From Amphichorda felina (lineage: Eukaryota > Ascomycota > Sordariomycetes > Hypocreales > Bionectriaceae), in the NCBI GenBank assembly GCA_016490725.1, contig JAEMHR010000056.1, forward strand, positions 62,001 to 126,000: a stretch of DNA of 64,000 nt, given 5' to 3'. The position numbers and the translations under genes are program-made. The notes beneath the pieces are model-generated. The model searched no databases. It was not told the origin of the DNA and saw only the letters and a program-made list of their open reading frames with translations. Below, in pieces: positions 33,283 through 45,542 of this stretch (the first letter of the stretch is position 1; every line of letters starts with the position of its first letter).

Positions 33283-35352
33283 ATGCCGATGTAGGAATGC
33301 CCCTCCGCCCGACCTCTATCCCTTTCATTAGAAGGTAGCATTGAGAACTCCCGACTGACGTGTGCTATTTTGTGAGGGAATAGGCTCAAGGAGCCGTGGA
33401 AGAAGTACCGGAAGTTTCAGCCTGTGAATCTTCCGGACCGGCAATGGCCCTCCAAGTCTCTCGACAAAGCCCCGCGCTGGCTGGCTACCGACCTTCGTGA
33501 TGGCAACCAGTCTCTGCCCGACCCCATGGTAAGTCTCATTCTGCCTGGTCCCGACAACGTTACACGCGTTTTCTAATACATCTTGTTGCAGAATGGCGAG
33601 GAGAAGTGGAAGTACTTCAACATGCTAGTCGCCCTGGGCTACAAGGAAATCGAAGTGTCCTTCCCCTCGGCTTCCCAGACCGACTTCGACTTCACAAGGC
33701 GCTTGATCGAGACCCCCGGGACCGTCCCCGATGATGTCTGGCTCCAGGTTCTGTCCCCCTGCCGCGAGGACCTCATCCGCCGCACCGTCGAGGCCATGAG
33801 GGGCGCCAAGAAGGCCATCATCCACATCTACCTCGCCACCAGCGAGTGCTTCCGCCGCATCGTCTTCAACTTCTCACACGAGGAGTCCCTCGAGCTGGCC
33901 GTTAAGTGCACCAAGCTCGTCCGGTCCCTGACCAAGGACGACCCCACGCAGCAGGGCACCGAGTGGGCTTTCGAGTTCAGCCCCGAGACCTTCTCCGACA
34001 CGGAGCCCGAGTTCGCCGTCAAGATCTGCCAGGCCGTCAAGGATGCCTGGGAGCCCTCAGTTGAGAACCCCATCATCTTCAACCTGCCCGCCACGGTCGA
34101 GATGTCCACCCCCAACGTATACGCCGACCAGATCGAGTACTTCTGCCGCAACATCACCGAGCGCGAGAAGGTCGCCGTCTCCCTCCACCCCCACAACGAT
34201 CGTGGCTGCGCCGTCGCTGCCGCCGAGCTGGGCCAGATGGCCGGTGCTGACCGTGTCGAGGGCTGCCTCTTCGGCAACGGCGAGCGGACGGGCAACGTCG
34301 ACCTGGTGACCCTGGGTCTGAATCTCTACACGCAGGGCGTCCACCCCAACATTGACTTCTCAGACCTCAACTCGGTCATCGAGATGGTGGAGGTATGCAA
34401 CAAGATCCCCGTCCACGAGCGCGCGCCCTACGGTGGCTCCCTCGTCGTCTGCGCCTTCAGCGGCTCCCACCAGGATGCCATCAAGAAGGGCTTCCAGGTC
34501 CGCGAGAAGGAGGGCGAGTCCTACGAGAACCACTGGCAGGTCCCGTATTTGCCACTCGATCCCAAGGACATTGGCCGCACCTACGAGGCCGTCATCCGCG
34601 TCAACTCGCAGAGCGGCAAGGGCGGTGCCGCCTGGATCATCCTCCGCCACCTGCAGCTCGACCTCCCGCGCGGCCTGCAGGTCGCCTTCTCCAACGTCGT
34701 CCAGGACCGCGCCGACGACCTGGGCCGCGAGCTGCGCGCCGAGGAGATCACCCAGCTGTTCGAGGAGAAGTACCACCTCAAGTCCAACCCGCGCTTCCAG
34801 ATCGTCGACTACTCGATCCGGCCCGACCGCTCCACCTCCCCCGCGCCCCCCGAGGTGGGCAAGACCCAGGACACGGGCAACATGAAGCGCGTCTTCGAGG
34901 GCGTCCTAGCCATCGACGGGCAGGAGTTCCAGCTGCGCGGACGCGGCAACGGACCCATCTCGAGCCTGTCTGACGCCCTCAAGGCCGTCGGCATCAGCCT
35001 CGACATCAAGGATTACAAGGAGCACGCTCTTGGTGTTGGCCGCGACGTCAAGGCCGCGACGTATCTGCAGTGCACGGCGGCGGGAAGCAACGAGGCCGTC
35101 TGGGGTGTGGGTATCCACGAGGATGTGGTTCAGAGCTCCCTGATCGCTCTCCTGAGCGCTGCCAGCAACGTAAGTTTGCTCGCCTGAGCATTACTCTTCT
35201 TCGCTATAGACGGCTCGCTAATGATCATGCAGTTTGCTAGCAGCCGTCCGGGCTCGCCCCGAACAATGGCCGCTATCGCACAAAAGGCCAATGACAATTC
35301 AGGATCGTCCAATGTGGTGAGCATGCTGGAAGCAAAGGTCAATGGTTCATAA
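33283..35352 (+). CDS. leu4: 2-isopropylmalate synthase
   Basis: Four exons: 33283-33290 (only 8 nt, ATGCCGAT), 33384-33528, 33592-35169 and 35233-35352, giving 616 residues. The split third codon restores MPMLKEPWKKYRKF, the normal fungal N terminus. The HMGL-like TIM barrel (about 20-330) begins with ATDLRDGNQSLPDPM, where the first Asp binds the metal, and has VSLHPHNDRGCAVAAAELG with the HxH-type ligands and GNGERTGNVD. A linker is followed by the LeuA allosteric dimer domain (about 450-590) with LRGRGNGPISSL, the leucine feedback region. It condenses acetyl-CoA with 2-oxoisovalerate, the first committed step of leucine synthesis. No clear mitochondrial presequence is seen. The last exon adds a serine-rich tail ending VSMLEAKVNGS, as in other filamentous fungi. 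Confidence 0.95.
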
Positions 35353-36896
35353 GAGAACACTTTGGTACAGGGTAAGCACATGAGGGGAAGCATTTGGGCA
35401 TGACTGGTTTCAGGGCGTGGTTTTATTTTACTTTTATTTTTTTTTCTTGAAATGAAGGATGGGAAAATGAACCTACGATTTGGGAGAAGGGGGGAAAAAG
35501 CAATAGAAAATTTCTCAGGCACAATATAAATAAGACTGTTCAACTAAAGAAGTCACACGTACAAGTATATCATGTTGTACTTGTATCCGTACAATACGAT
35601 TCTGCGTGAGGTTTACCAAGCCCTCAAAGGCGCCCCAGAAAATGAAATTTCGCCAATGTTCCCGGAACGGGTCGCTAGGGAACGGTTGCCGTGGAAAACA
35701 AGGTGGGGTGGTGGACTTCCAGTATTTACTTTTAGGAAATGAGGCTTGGGCCAGAAAAATAAAAGACGCCCCAAGAAGCTTTGCAAACGGGGAAAGAATT
35801 CTGTGATAGAGCGAGCACCTTGGCTGCCCCTCTCACACGAGGTCTTTGAACTCTGACCCCCACAGACCGGCAGAGAGGCGCAAAGCTTGTTGTTTGAGAT
35901 GGGTTTAGACGAGGCAAGTTGGCTGTGAACAGCGGAATGCTGCGTCATCGCTGCCTGCGGTTCGGAGCTCCAGGGCAGGGAGGGGGTTCCATCTCACCAG
36001 CGGAAAGCCCCGTTATGCGAAGATGTTCCGAGCCCGCCGTGGCCTCTGACTCGCCGACACATGTATCAAATGTGGGGCTGCGCGAGCCTGGCTGGCTGCT
36101 CTCTCAGCGCTTCCGAGCCACTGGACTTGGACGCCCACCACCACCTTGGGCGGGAGACGGTGAGCCGAGCTGGACCCCTCTGCATGGAACGCACTGCAGG
36201 CACCAGAGGCACGCTGCACAGGTCCGCTGTTCTGTCTGCCTCCCTTTCTCTTCATGTGCGTGTCTCCTTGTTAGGGCCACTCAAACAGACAATTGATTTT
36301 TGAACCCGACGACGTCCTGTAGCCCCCTTTTCCCGTAAAGAACATACTAGGCGTGCACCGTCTTCTTTCTCACGCTCGCTCCACCCGCCTTTGTTGTTTG
36401 TTGTTTTTTGCCCGCACGCCAGCGTGGGGAGTGGCGGCCGGCTGGCGTACCTGCGTGCTGCTAGCAGAGGTACTTTTCTCGTAGAGTGCCTTTTTGACCG
36501 ACAGGGCAGCCCATCGTCAGCAACCCCCTCGACTTACTACCAAAATACTGCAGACCAAACCATCATTTTCTTCCCTCCCACCCCTTTGTCACCCCTCGAA
36601 CGCCTCCGTGCGACTTCACACCTTGAACTCACGTCCTCCAGAGACCCGGAGCTCCCTCTCTCTGAACCACTGTCTCAAGTTTTTCTTCGTTTCTACCCCA
36701 GACAGCCCGAGAACTCGCCTCGTCCTGCTGCAACCTTCGTATTTCGGCGCTTTCAACCTTAAACCTCCTCCCCTCCTCCCCTCCTCCACCCCACTCTGCT
36801 GGCCTCGTCTCTCCCTCCCGACTTTTGGTCCCTTCGACACGTGCGCCAGCTTTTGCGATTGCAGCCGTATGACGAGACGTTCTGCACACCGCAACC
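35353..36896. other. Intergenic, 5' region of importin beta
   Basis: About 1.5 kb. The final 400 bp are strongly pyrimidine rich (CTCC-rich), consistent with a 5' leader. No protein-coding gene recognised. Confidence 0.5.
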
Positions 36897-39891
36897 ATGT
36901 CGAGCTCTGAGATTAACCAGGTGCTCGCCAACTCGCTGTCTCCTGGTGAGTTTCAGCCCTTGGGCCCCCGCGCCTCCACAGCCTTGTTTTTTCCGCTCTG
37001 TTTGGCCTTCCGAACGCGTTGTGGCGGGGCTTCTCAAGATAGGCCTATGCTGACTCTGGTATTGCACAGACGCGAACCTGCGAAACGCCGCCGAGCAACA
37101 ACTCACACAGGCAGCGGAGAGTAACTTCGTACGTGGCATCCCCTGCCCTTTACCCCTGTTCGGCGTCCGTGTGAGGAGAGACTGACCAACGCCCTTAACA
37201 GCCGCTGTACCTCGCTACCCTTGTCCAGGAGCTAGCAAATGAACAGGCCGACGGTTCCATCCGAGCCGCTGCCGGTATCGCCCTCAAGAACGCCTTCACA
37301 GCCCGCGACGTTGCTCGTCATCAAGAGCTCCAGTCAAAATGGCTGCAACAGACCGACGACGAGACCAAGAACCGGGTCAAGCAGCTGACGCTGGAGACCC
37401 TGGGCTCCAGCAACACCCAGGCCGGCACTGCCGCCGCCCAGGTCATTTCGTCCATCGCCGCCATCGAGCTGCCCCGTAACCAGTGGAGCGACCTGATGCC
37501 CTTCCTGGTCAAGAATGTCCGCGAGGGTGCCGACCACCAGAAGCAGGCGTCGCTGACGACCATTGGCTACATTTGCGAGAGCCCCGAATCGGAGCTGCGC
37601 ATGGCCCTCGTCTCCCATTCTAACGCTATTCTCACCGCTGTCGTCCAGGGAGCCCGCAAGGAGGAGGCCAACGGCGAGGTTCGCTTGGCGGCCATCACTG
37701 CGCTAGGCGACTCTCTGGAGTTTGTCGGCAACAACTTCAAGAACGAGGGGGAGCGTAACTACATTATGCAGGTTGTGTGCGAGGCCACCCAGGCCGACGA
37801 CTCCCGCATCCAGCAGGGCGCTTTCGGCTGCCTGAACAGGATCATGGCTCTCTACTACGAGAATATGCGCTTCTACATGGAGAAGGCGCTCTTCGGCCTC
37901 ACCATCCTCGGTATGAAGTCCGAGGATGAGGATGTTGCTAAGCTCGCCGTCGAATTCTGGAGCACCGTCTGCGAAGAGGAGATCTCCATTGAGGACGACA
38001 ACGCAAACGTTGAGAGCTCCGACCAGATGCGCCCCTTCTACAACTTTGCTCGCGTTGCCGCCAGTGAGGTCGTCCCGGTTCTCCTCATGCTTCTGACGAA
38101 GCAGGACGAGGACGCCACTGATGACGAGTACAACCTGTCTCGTGCTGCCTATCAGTGCCTGCAGTTGTACGCCCAGGCCGTCGGCGCCACCATCATCACG
38201 CCTGTCCTCGCATTCGTTGAGGCCAACCTCCGGTCCGAGGACTGGCACAACCGTGATGCTGCTGTTTCTGCCTTTGGTGCTATCATGGAGGGTCCCGAGG
38301 AGAAGGTTCTTGACCCCATTGTCAAACAGGCCCTGCCTATCCTCATCACCATGATGGAGGACCAGTCCATCCAGGTCAGGGACTCAACCGCCTATGCCCT
38401 GGGACGCATTACTGAGGGCTGCTCTGAGGCGATCGACCCCCAGCAGCACCTCCCCACCCTCATTGAGTCCCTCTTTAAGGGCCTCATGAACAGCCCCAAG
38501 ATGGCGCCTTCCTGCTGCTGGGCGCTGATGAACTTGGCGGAACGGTTCGCTGGAGACTTTGGTGCGCAGTCGAACCCCATTACTCCCCACTTCAACAATG
38601 CCGTCTCTTCTCTCCTGGAGGTGACGAGCCGCCAGGATGCCGAGGCCACCGTGCGGACCGCTGCGTACGAGGTTCTGAACGTCTTCATCCAGAACGCTGC
38701 CGGGGAGAGCTTGCACACTATTGCCTCGCTCTCTGATGTCATCATTAAGAACATTGAGGACACCGTGCCGCTACAGCAGCAGGTTCTCAGCGTTGAGGAC
38801 AAGATGACCCTCGAAGAGATGCAGAACAGCCTTTGCACTGTCCTCCAGGCCATCATCACGCGTCTCGACAAGGAAATCGCCCCTCAGGCCGACCGCATCA
38901 TGCAGGTGCTTCTCCAGATGCTCAGCACTGTCGGTTCGAAGTCGAGTGTGCCGGAGTCTGTTTTCGCCACGATCAGCGCTCTCGCCAACGCTCTGGAGGA
39001 GGACTTCATCAAATACATGGATGCGTTTTCACCGTTCCTCTACAATGCTCTGGGTAATCAGGACGAGCCCAGTCTCTGCTCGATGGCTATTGGCCTCGTC
39101 AGCGACATTACGAGGTCGATTGGCGAGCGCAGCCAGCCTTACTGCGATACTTTCATGAACCACTTGCTCAACAACTTGAGGGTAGGTCTTCACCATCTTC
39201 AGCCCCGAGATTGCTGGTCCACCTAAGCTAACTTCCTAACCAGAGCACATCCCTCTCGAACCAGTTCAAGCCCGCAATTCTGCAGTGCTTCGGCGATATC
39301 GCTGGTGCCATCGGCGGTCATTTTGAAACATACCTGTCGGTCGTGGCCCAGGTACTGGAACAGGCATCGACAATCACTGCCTCTCCTGAGGGCCCGTATG
39401 AGATGTACGACTACGTCATCTCGCTGCGCGAAGGTATTATGGATGCCTGGGGCGGCATTATTGGCGCTATGAAGGCCAGTTCTAAGAGTATGTGCCCTCT
39501 TCCTAGACGCTCTTTCGGTTGACGTATGCTGACAGACACCGAAGCCCAACCCCTTCAGCAATATGTGCCATCCATTTTCCAGCTGCTGGGCCTGATTGCT
39601 AGCGACATGAACCGCAGCGAGTCGCTGATGCGTGCTGCTATGGGAGTTATTGGGTAAGTCGAGTGCCATGATCTGGACGAACGCATCTGACATGAGAGTA
39701 GCGACCTGGCTGATGCCTATCCTCACGGCGAGCTGGTTGACGCATTCCGTCAAGACTGGTTGACTGCGATGATCAAGGAGACTAAGACCAACCGCGACTT
39801 CTCTCCGCGAACCATCGAGACAGCTCGGTGGGCTCGTGAGCAGGTTAAGCAGCAGCTTGGCGGAGCCCAGAACGTCATGTCTCAGACTTGA
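36897..39891 (+). CDS. Importin subunit beta-1 (karyopherin beta, Kap95 homologue)
   Basis: Six exons: 36897-36945, 37070-37128, 37202-39181, 39244-39487, 39536-39653 and 39702-39891, encoding 879 residues, the usual size. All introns are GT-AG and all joins keep frame (NSLSPDANLRNAAEQQL, AAESNFPLYLATL, MKASSKNTEAQPL, GVIGDLADAYPHGELV). The protein is a string of HEAT repeats: an importin-beta N-terminal Ran-binding segment (ANLRNAAEQQLTQAAESNF), the acidic loop DEDATDDEYNLSRAAYQCL characteristic of importin beta-1, and VRDSTAYALGRITEGCSEAI. It carries importin-alpha/cargo complexes through nuclear pores and releases them on binding Ran-GTP. It is a single-copy essential gene and part of the conserved backbone of the region. 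Confidence 0.96.
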
Positions 39892-40934
39892 ACCCGACCT
39901 TGATCGATGTCACAGCCTTGTTGCGCAACCAACCACGGCGCCCGCATCCGTATTGCGGGGATTTTTATTACTCCGAGCCAGACGCCTTCCCCCTTTCCCT
40001 AGTACCACGTCACCACATCACACGATTTACACGACGCCCTATGTGTATATAGACACCAATGACACCACAGTAATCACACAATACCCCATCATGGCACGTT
40101 ACAAATCATCAACATTCTTCCATATCACCAAATGTACCCCATCTTCCCCATACATCCATTCCCTTCCCCATCCCCTAACCCGTTTTTTTCGACCCATTCA
40201 CCCATGCCCGACTCGCGATGATGGAATAGAAATGTCATGTATGCCCTCATCCAGGATCACCGAAAAGGAAGACGGAAGAGCGGCGGGTGAAACCCAAAAA
40301 TTCATGTAGAGAGGAAAATCAAGGGAGTCTAGGTGGCATCATTTCGGCGGAGGAGCATACTCGGACGGGCGAGCACACATCCCTGAATTTTTTTTGGCGG
40401 TTTTGTTTTAATTCTTGAATGCCCTTCAAGTGAATGGGAATGCGAGATGATGATGCGGTCTGTTTGTTTCAGGCGAAGGCGGCGGAGCATGAAATCAGGA
40501 GCGTGTAGGGGATCAGGGATACCTTAGACTTTTCCCGTTTTGTCTTGTGCCACGGGATGAGGACGCATTAGACTAGAGTATCAAGTGAGCTCGTCGATAA
40601 TGCAAGAGTGTTTGCTTGTTAAAGTGAGCAATTCGGTCAATTGCCGTGTCTTCGGTCCGTTTTCTTATGCTGATGTGGTATCACGTATATATAATCTGTA
40701 TGCCTATATGCATTACGAGCTCCCATATTCAATGCCCCTATGTCTGACAACAGTCCTTTTTGGAGCTTCACTTAGCACGAACCCTCCCGTGGGGCTTTCT
40801 GTGGAAAACCAAAAACCAAAAAAACAAAGGCAGCAACTTTGCTTTGAATACTACGTATATATTACAATTCTGCAGATATATGGAATCTACTATGCTGGGA
40901 ACCACTGTCTGCTTGCCCACTAAACGCAATCTTT
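39892..40934. other. Convergent intergenic region
   Basis: About 1 kb between the 3' ends of importin beta (+) and the C6 regulator (-). AT-rich towards 40600-40900. No gene recognised. Confidence 0.5.
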
Positions 40935-43655
40935 TTAACACCCATCCATCCAGCTTCTAGTCTGTACCCACTCGGTGGCCCCCCCGCCTACACAGTTCTG
41001 CAATTCGTACTCAAAGCCGTCGGTAAAAGGCCCCACCAGGCCGTTGTAATATGGTTTGGTAGTCGGGGCAGTCATGACGGTGGTGCTACCCATCTCGTAG
41101 GGCGGTGCCGCTGCGCTAGCAACCCCAGGTGGATTGAAATTGTCCATGAGGATGTCCATACAGACGAGGGGCGTGGCATGATGATCTGGACGGGAAAAAT
41201 ATACGTGACCTTGTGGTGGCGGATGGGAGTGCTGTTGGGTCTGTAGGAGTTGAGATCCTTGGTGGATGCTGAATGAATTTTGGGCTTGAGAAAAGGTGTC
41301 TTGGTGGGTCTGTGGTGGCTGCGGTGATTGTTGTTGATGGGGGAAGGATACCGTTGGGTGGGAGTGTGAATATGTCGAGTTGGTGAAGGAGGAGGATGGC
41401 AGGCCTTGAGAATGGGGGCCTAGGTAAGGGTCAGGAGTGCGGTGAAGTATGTTGGGGACCGTATCTTTCCCATCAGTCATGGATCCCTCAGCCATCGGTG
41501 CGGTAGCCTGAGGATCCTGGAAGAACTTTTCGAGCAAGTCAAGCCACCGGGAGGCCAGAGGCCAAACCTCCTTACACTGTGAGAGGATAGACCTGGTGCG
41601 AGAGAGCATGGCAGGACCGGCATCTGAGATCGCGGGATCGGGACAGACTTTAGCGCTACACATCAGCGACTACTACTATGGTGAAGGCCAAAATGGGAAC
41701 ATACTGCTGGGGTACTTGCATAGGTAGGCAGAGAAGAGCCCGCAACAGTATACGCAGAAAGCAGACATTTGGGCCCCCACACCGCCGTCTTGAGAGCGAT
41801 CGGTGAACTGTGCATCAATCTGGTGGAAGAGACTGCGAACATTGGAAAAGAGCTGTTTAGAGATATCACTGAGATAGGATCTCTGGCTGGGCTCTTTTTG
41901 ACTAATTTTGATGATGCTGGATGACCTAGTCAGCTAGCTATGGCATGTGCTCTGGGACATGTGTACTCACTCTCCAAGATAGGGTCTCCGTGCCACGATG
42001 TGACAGAGTCTTATCATCATTGTGACACCCAGATAAGCCTGAAAAGTGTTAGTCGTATGCAGCATCTAAATGGAATGATATGACAACATACTAGATCCTG
42101 ATTTTCATTACTATAGTACTGTAGATGAGTCCGATCCCAACGATGCTCTTTCGGCAACGATGATTCCCAATCTTGTAGCTTCCTCGTGATTTGGGAGAAC
42201 TCGCTCTCTTGATTCATAGGGGACGAGCTGCGGGCATAGTTGACTGCGCGTCGGGAGACGATACCCCAGAAGTGATGTATCTGCATAAGGGATGCGAAGA
42301 GGGAGCGGTTAGGGTCGCATACAAGAGATGGATTCCGGATAGCAGGGGGTGTATCGGCAAGGGCAGCGCGAGACTGGGGCTGGCGGCCGGCTTCAAAATC
42401 GGCTTCGTCGCAGGGTAGGAGAGCGGTGATGTCAGACGCGGCGAGAGAGATCGGGGAGTGAGGCCCGGAGTGGAGGCTGTCCTGACTATGGAGCATCCAC
42501 TATACTGTTCATGAGTGGCTGATCGTGACGCTGCACTAAGAAGACTTACCAATGTCCTACGAGCAGATTCAGAACGGATAATGATGTCGGATGTGAGACC
42601 GCGGACCTGCTGGTAACTCTCTTCTCTGTGAAGTCCCATGAGGGTAGCCATTCTGATCGAAATTCCCAGGTTCATCTTCAGAAGTTAGCCATAGTTCATT
42701 AGGAGCGTCTTCAGCAGACGTACGTGACTTTGGTTCCTAATCGCATTTCCTTGTTGGGCTAGGCTCAACAAGTAGAAGCCCTGGCACCTCTCTAGCGTTG
42801 GGTCTCCGAAGAGCTCTACGGCGGCCATGGCGGCGGTGCGTTCCATGAAGAACTCAGCTGCCTTGACACCTGTGCCATATCTTTTCGACAGTTCGGGGCT
42901 GAGACGGGCAGATATGCTCAGGATTCCGGAAAGAAGAAATAGATTGACGGAACGGTGGTCTTTCAGCAACCGTTCTGGGAATTGTCGCCTGTGTATGAAG
43001 CCAAGCTGGAAGTAGTCGCGAGTGAAGCGGTTGACTGCATCAACGATTTCATTCAAAGGGGGCATACTGTCCCACTCGTCTACAGGCACTGGAGCGGGTT
43101 GAGGTAGCCTCGAGTCGAGGGTGCTGCGTCGAACCCGGGCCGTGTCTCTCTTGTTGGCCAACTTGCTCGCCCTGATACGTGGGTGACGATACTGGCGATC
43201 ATCATCTGGCTGACCCCTCACGGGAAATACGCTGAGGTTAGGCGTTTGCTTTTAGCCTCGACAGGATTACTTCTCTGGGGCGCCTAGTAGGAACCGCATA
43301 CCAGTCTTCGGCTCCAAGCCCAGCTTCCTCACATGCCTTACACGGCGGACGAGCCTTTTCGTGTACACACTTGCTCCTCATACGGCGACATCTAGAAAGG
43401 AGCAGGAGACACGGAGTCAGCAATTTGTTTCAAGAACGATGGGAGTACGAGTACAGAAACATGGACGTCTCACCTCCGGCAGGCGATTGGGGCTCTGCGC
43501 CGTACAACTGGACTTGGGCTGGGGGTAGGACCATTCGAGGTGCCGCCGCTCACAGAGCCGGTGCTGAGTGGATGGTGGTGGATCTGGTAGTCGGCGGAGG
43601 GGTGCTGATACGGCTGTTGATGATAGATGCTGAGGCCAATCGAGCCCGAGTCCAT
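40935..43655 (-). CDS. Zn2Cys6 transcription factor, eight exons
   Basis: Minus-strand exons: 43655-43474, 43391-43302, 43231-42724, 42675-42550, 42499-42092, 42038-41971, 41916-41705 and about 41647-40935 (768 residues). The zinc cluster is split over three exons: Cys59 in exon 1, Cys62, 69, 78 and 81 in exon 2, and Cys91 as a split TG|C codon at the exon 2/3 junction, giving RRRAPIACRRCRRMRSKC...EDC. The middle homology region follows: RDYFQLGFIHRRQFPERLL, GFYLLSLAQQGN and MNLGISIRMATLMGLHRE, then AYLGVTMMIRLCHIVARRP. The C terminus is Gln/His/Pro rich (about 600-740), a likely activation region. The exon 4 and exon 8 acceptors are AAG; the latter is the least certain junction. The start Met at 43655 is the first that gives a plausible N terminus; an earlier exon is possible. 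Target genes are unknown. Confidence 0.84.
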
Positions 43656-45542
43656 GGTGATTCGGTGAAGGTGTACTCCGGAATACAACGTGTGCCACGC
43701 AGAGGTGGAGGCGGGCGTGGGCGTGGGCACGGGAGCGGGCTCCGTCCCCTTACCTGGTGACGGGGTCTTGACGCTGCCGAGAAAAGGGGGGGCCAACTTC
43801 AACGTCTGAAAATCGTGGGTTACACAGAGGGTCCAAGGGAGTTTGCGTCCTGAATTCTGGTGCTTGGGCTCTGGGGTTTGGGCCGATCTTGCCGTCGCTC
43901 ACACAGATGCGGGTCAGATGTCAGATCTGGTGAGATGCGATGGAATCGGATCAGCGGGTGCTCGGAAACTACTGATTGCCGCTGTGTGGGCTGCCTGCCG
44001 GAGTGCGGGTAGGAGAGAGAAGGACCGGTGCGACCAGTATGATCACCAGATCCGCGGGCAGAAGACCTGCAGGTGTCAGAGGCATAAGGCGGACGCAGTG
44101 GGAGTGAGCGGAGCAGCGGCCCCAGATCTGGAGTATTATGTGCAGGTCTATTGAAGATATCGGGAGGAGAAAAGGCGACAGTCAAGAGACAGTCAAGAGA
44201 CAGCCAAGAGATGAAACCTGAAGAAAATGCTGAGATGACCGTACCTGCCTACATATTCGTGCTCGGTGCTAGCGGGAAGGAGGCAGGGGAAGGATGATGA
44301 GTTGACTATCCGTACCCGTACCTAATAAGTACGGAGAACGGTACGGATACTCGTAGGTGCTACCTGGTACCGCCTGCCTGGCCGTAACGGCAGCTGGGAC
44401 TGGCCTGCGAGTACACCCCCTCTGCTCGTACCTCGTCTGTGCCCTCGGACCTCTCCAGAACGTCGGGAAGGGAAGGGGAAAGAGACTAGCCTCTTCTTGG
44501 GGGAGCGTGGTTCGACATTGGACGGGTCACGGGCGGAGGAATGGGGCGAGACACGCATCTCAAGCTCCAAACTAGATTACTCTCGAATTTCTCCGCATAC
44601 TCGTTGAGCAACCACAGGGAGCCTGCAGTCATGGATGTGCGGTTTACATAGGTACGGATGTACACGCCTAGGTACTTGCAGTGCTAGTGATAGTAATGAC
44701 GGGCATTAGCAATGGGCATTGCTAGCATGCAAGGGTAAGGGTTGTCAACTTGTCTAGCCAGTCCAGTGTATGTTTCACTGTGGGCCTGGCGGCTCATACA
44801 TACATACATTACTAGTAGTATCCGTACTCGTAGTACTACTCGTGGTAGTAGTAGTACTTGAGTACTCGTACATGCACGGATACGTCGTAATACTCGTAGG
44901 TTTCGCGGGAGGCTAGTACCCGCACGAGTACGGGTATGATAGGAGGGGGGCCCTCATCACGTACGAGTACTGACGCCAAATACTTGACACACGTGATCCT
45001 CTCCATCAGTACCTACACCAATCCCATTGCTTCTGGCACCGTATTATTGCAAAAGCAACGAGGACCAGGTTTCCCACTTCCCGGAGAATTCCTGCTGACT
45101 AGTGCATTGTTCATTTCCTTTATCTGTGCTTTTCCCGTCGCAAATCCTGGCTAGTTGCAAAGTACGGATACGCACTTGGTCCAACCACCGCTCGTAAGCC
45201 TTCGCACTCGACGCTTCTGACCAACCGACGAAACATCCGAACACCAAGGTTCATCAAGCCCCCAAGGTGACGTTGCCCCTTCTAATACCCCCGGGATGGC
45301 ACTCAACAACCCCCGGTATTAAGTATCGGTACCGCGGCCTCCGTGCTCTTCCGAGTCCTGGAGTGAGCGGTTGGGGGCGCCCAAGTCCCCAACTTACGAG
45401 TATTGTCTTGCCCACGATATCTGAGCGGGCGCCGCCGACGGCTCCAGATACGTAGCCCTTTCGAGCCCCCGTTGAAGTCGTATTCATTTGTTGGCATGTC
45501 ACTGGGTCTGACCTTCGCGGCATCACCACTCGCTCCCCCGCT
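43656..45542. other. Long intergenic region with GTACTCGTA-type palindromes
   Basis: Nearly 1.9 kb with no recognisable gene. From about 44310 to 45000 it is dense in short inverted motifs built on TACTCGTA/TACGAGTA and GGTACC. It should include the promoter of the downstream minus-strand C6 regulator and the 3' UTR of the acetyltransferase gene. Confidence 0.55.
44805..44975. repeat. Cluster of TACTCGTA/TACGAGTA short palindromic repeats
   Basis: Repeated GTACTCGTAGTACTACTCG, GTAGTAGTAGTACTTGAG and ACGTACGAGTACTGACG-type segments occur within about 170 bp, several of them self-complementary. Related words recur near 1690, 5208, 25905, 44330, 45395 and 47829. Confidence 0.75.
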
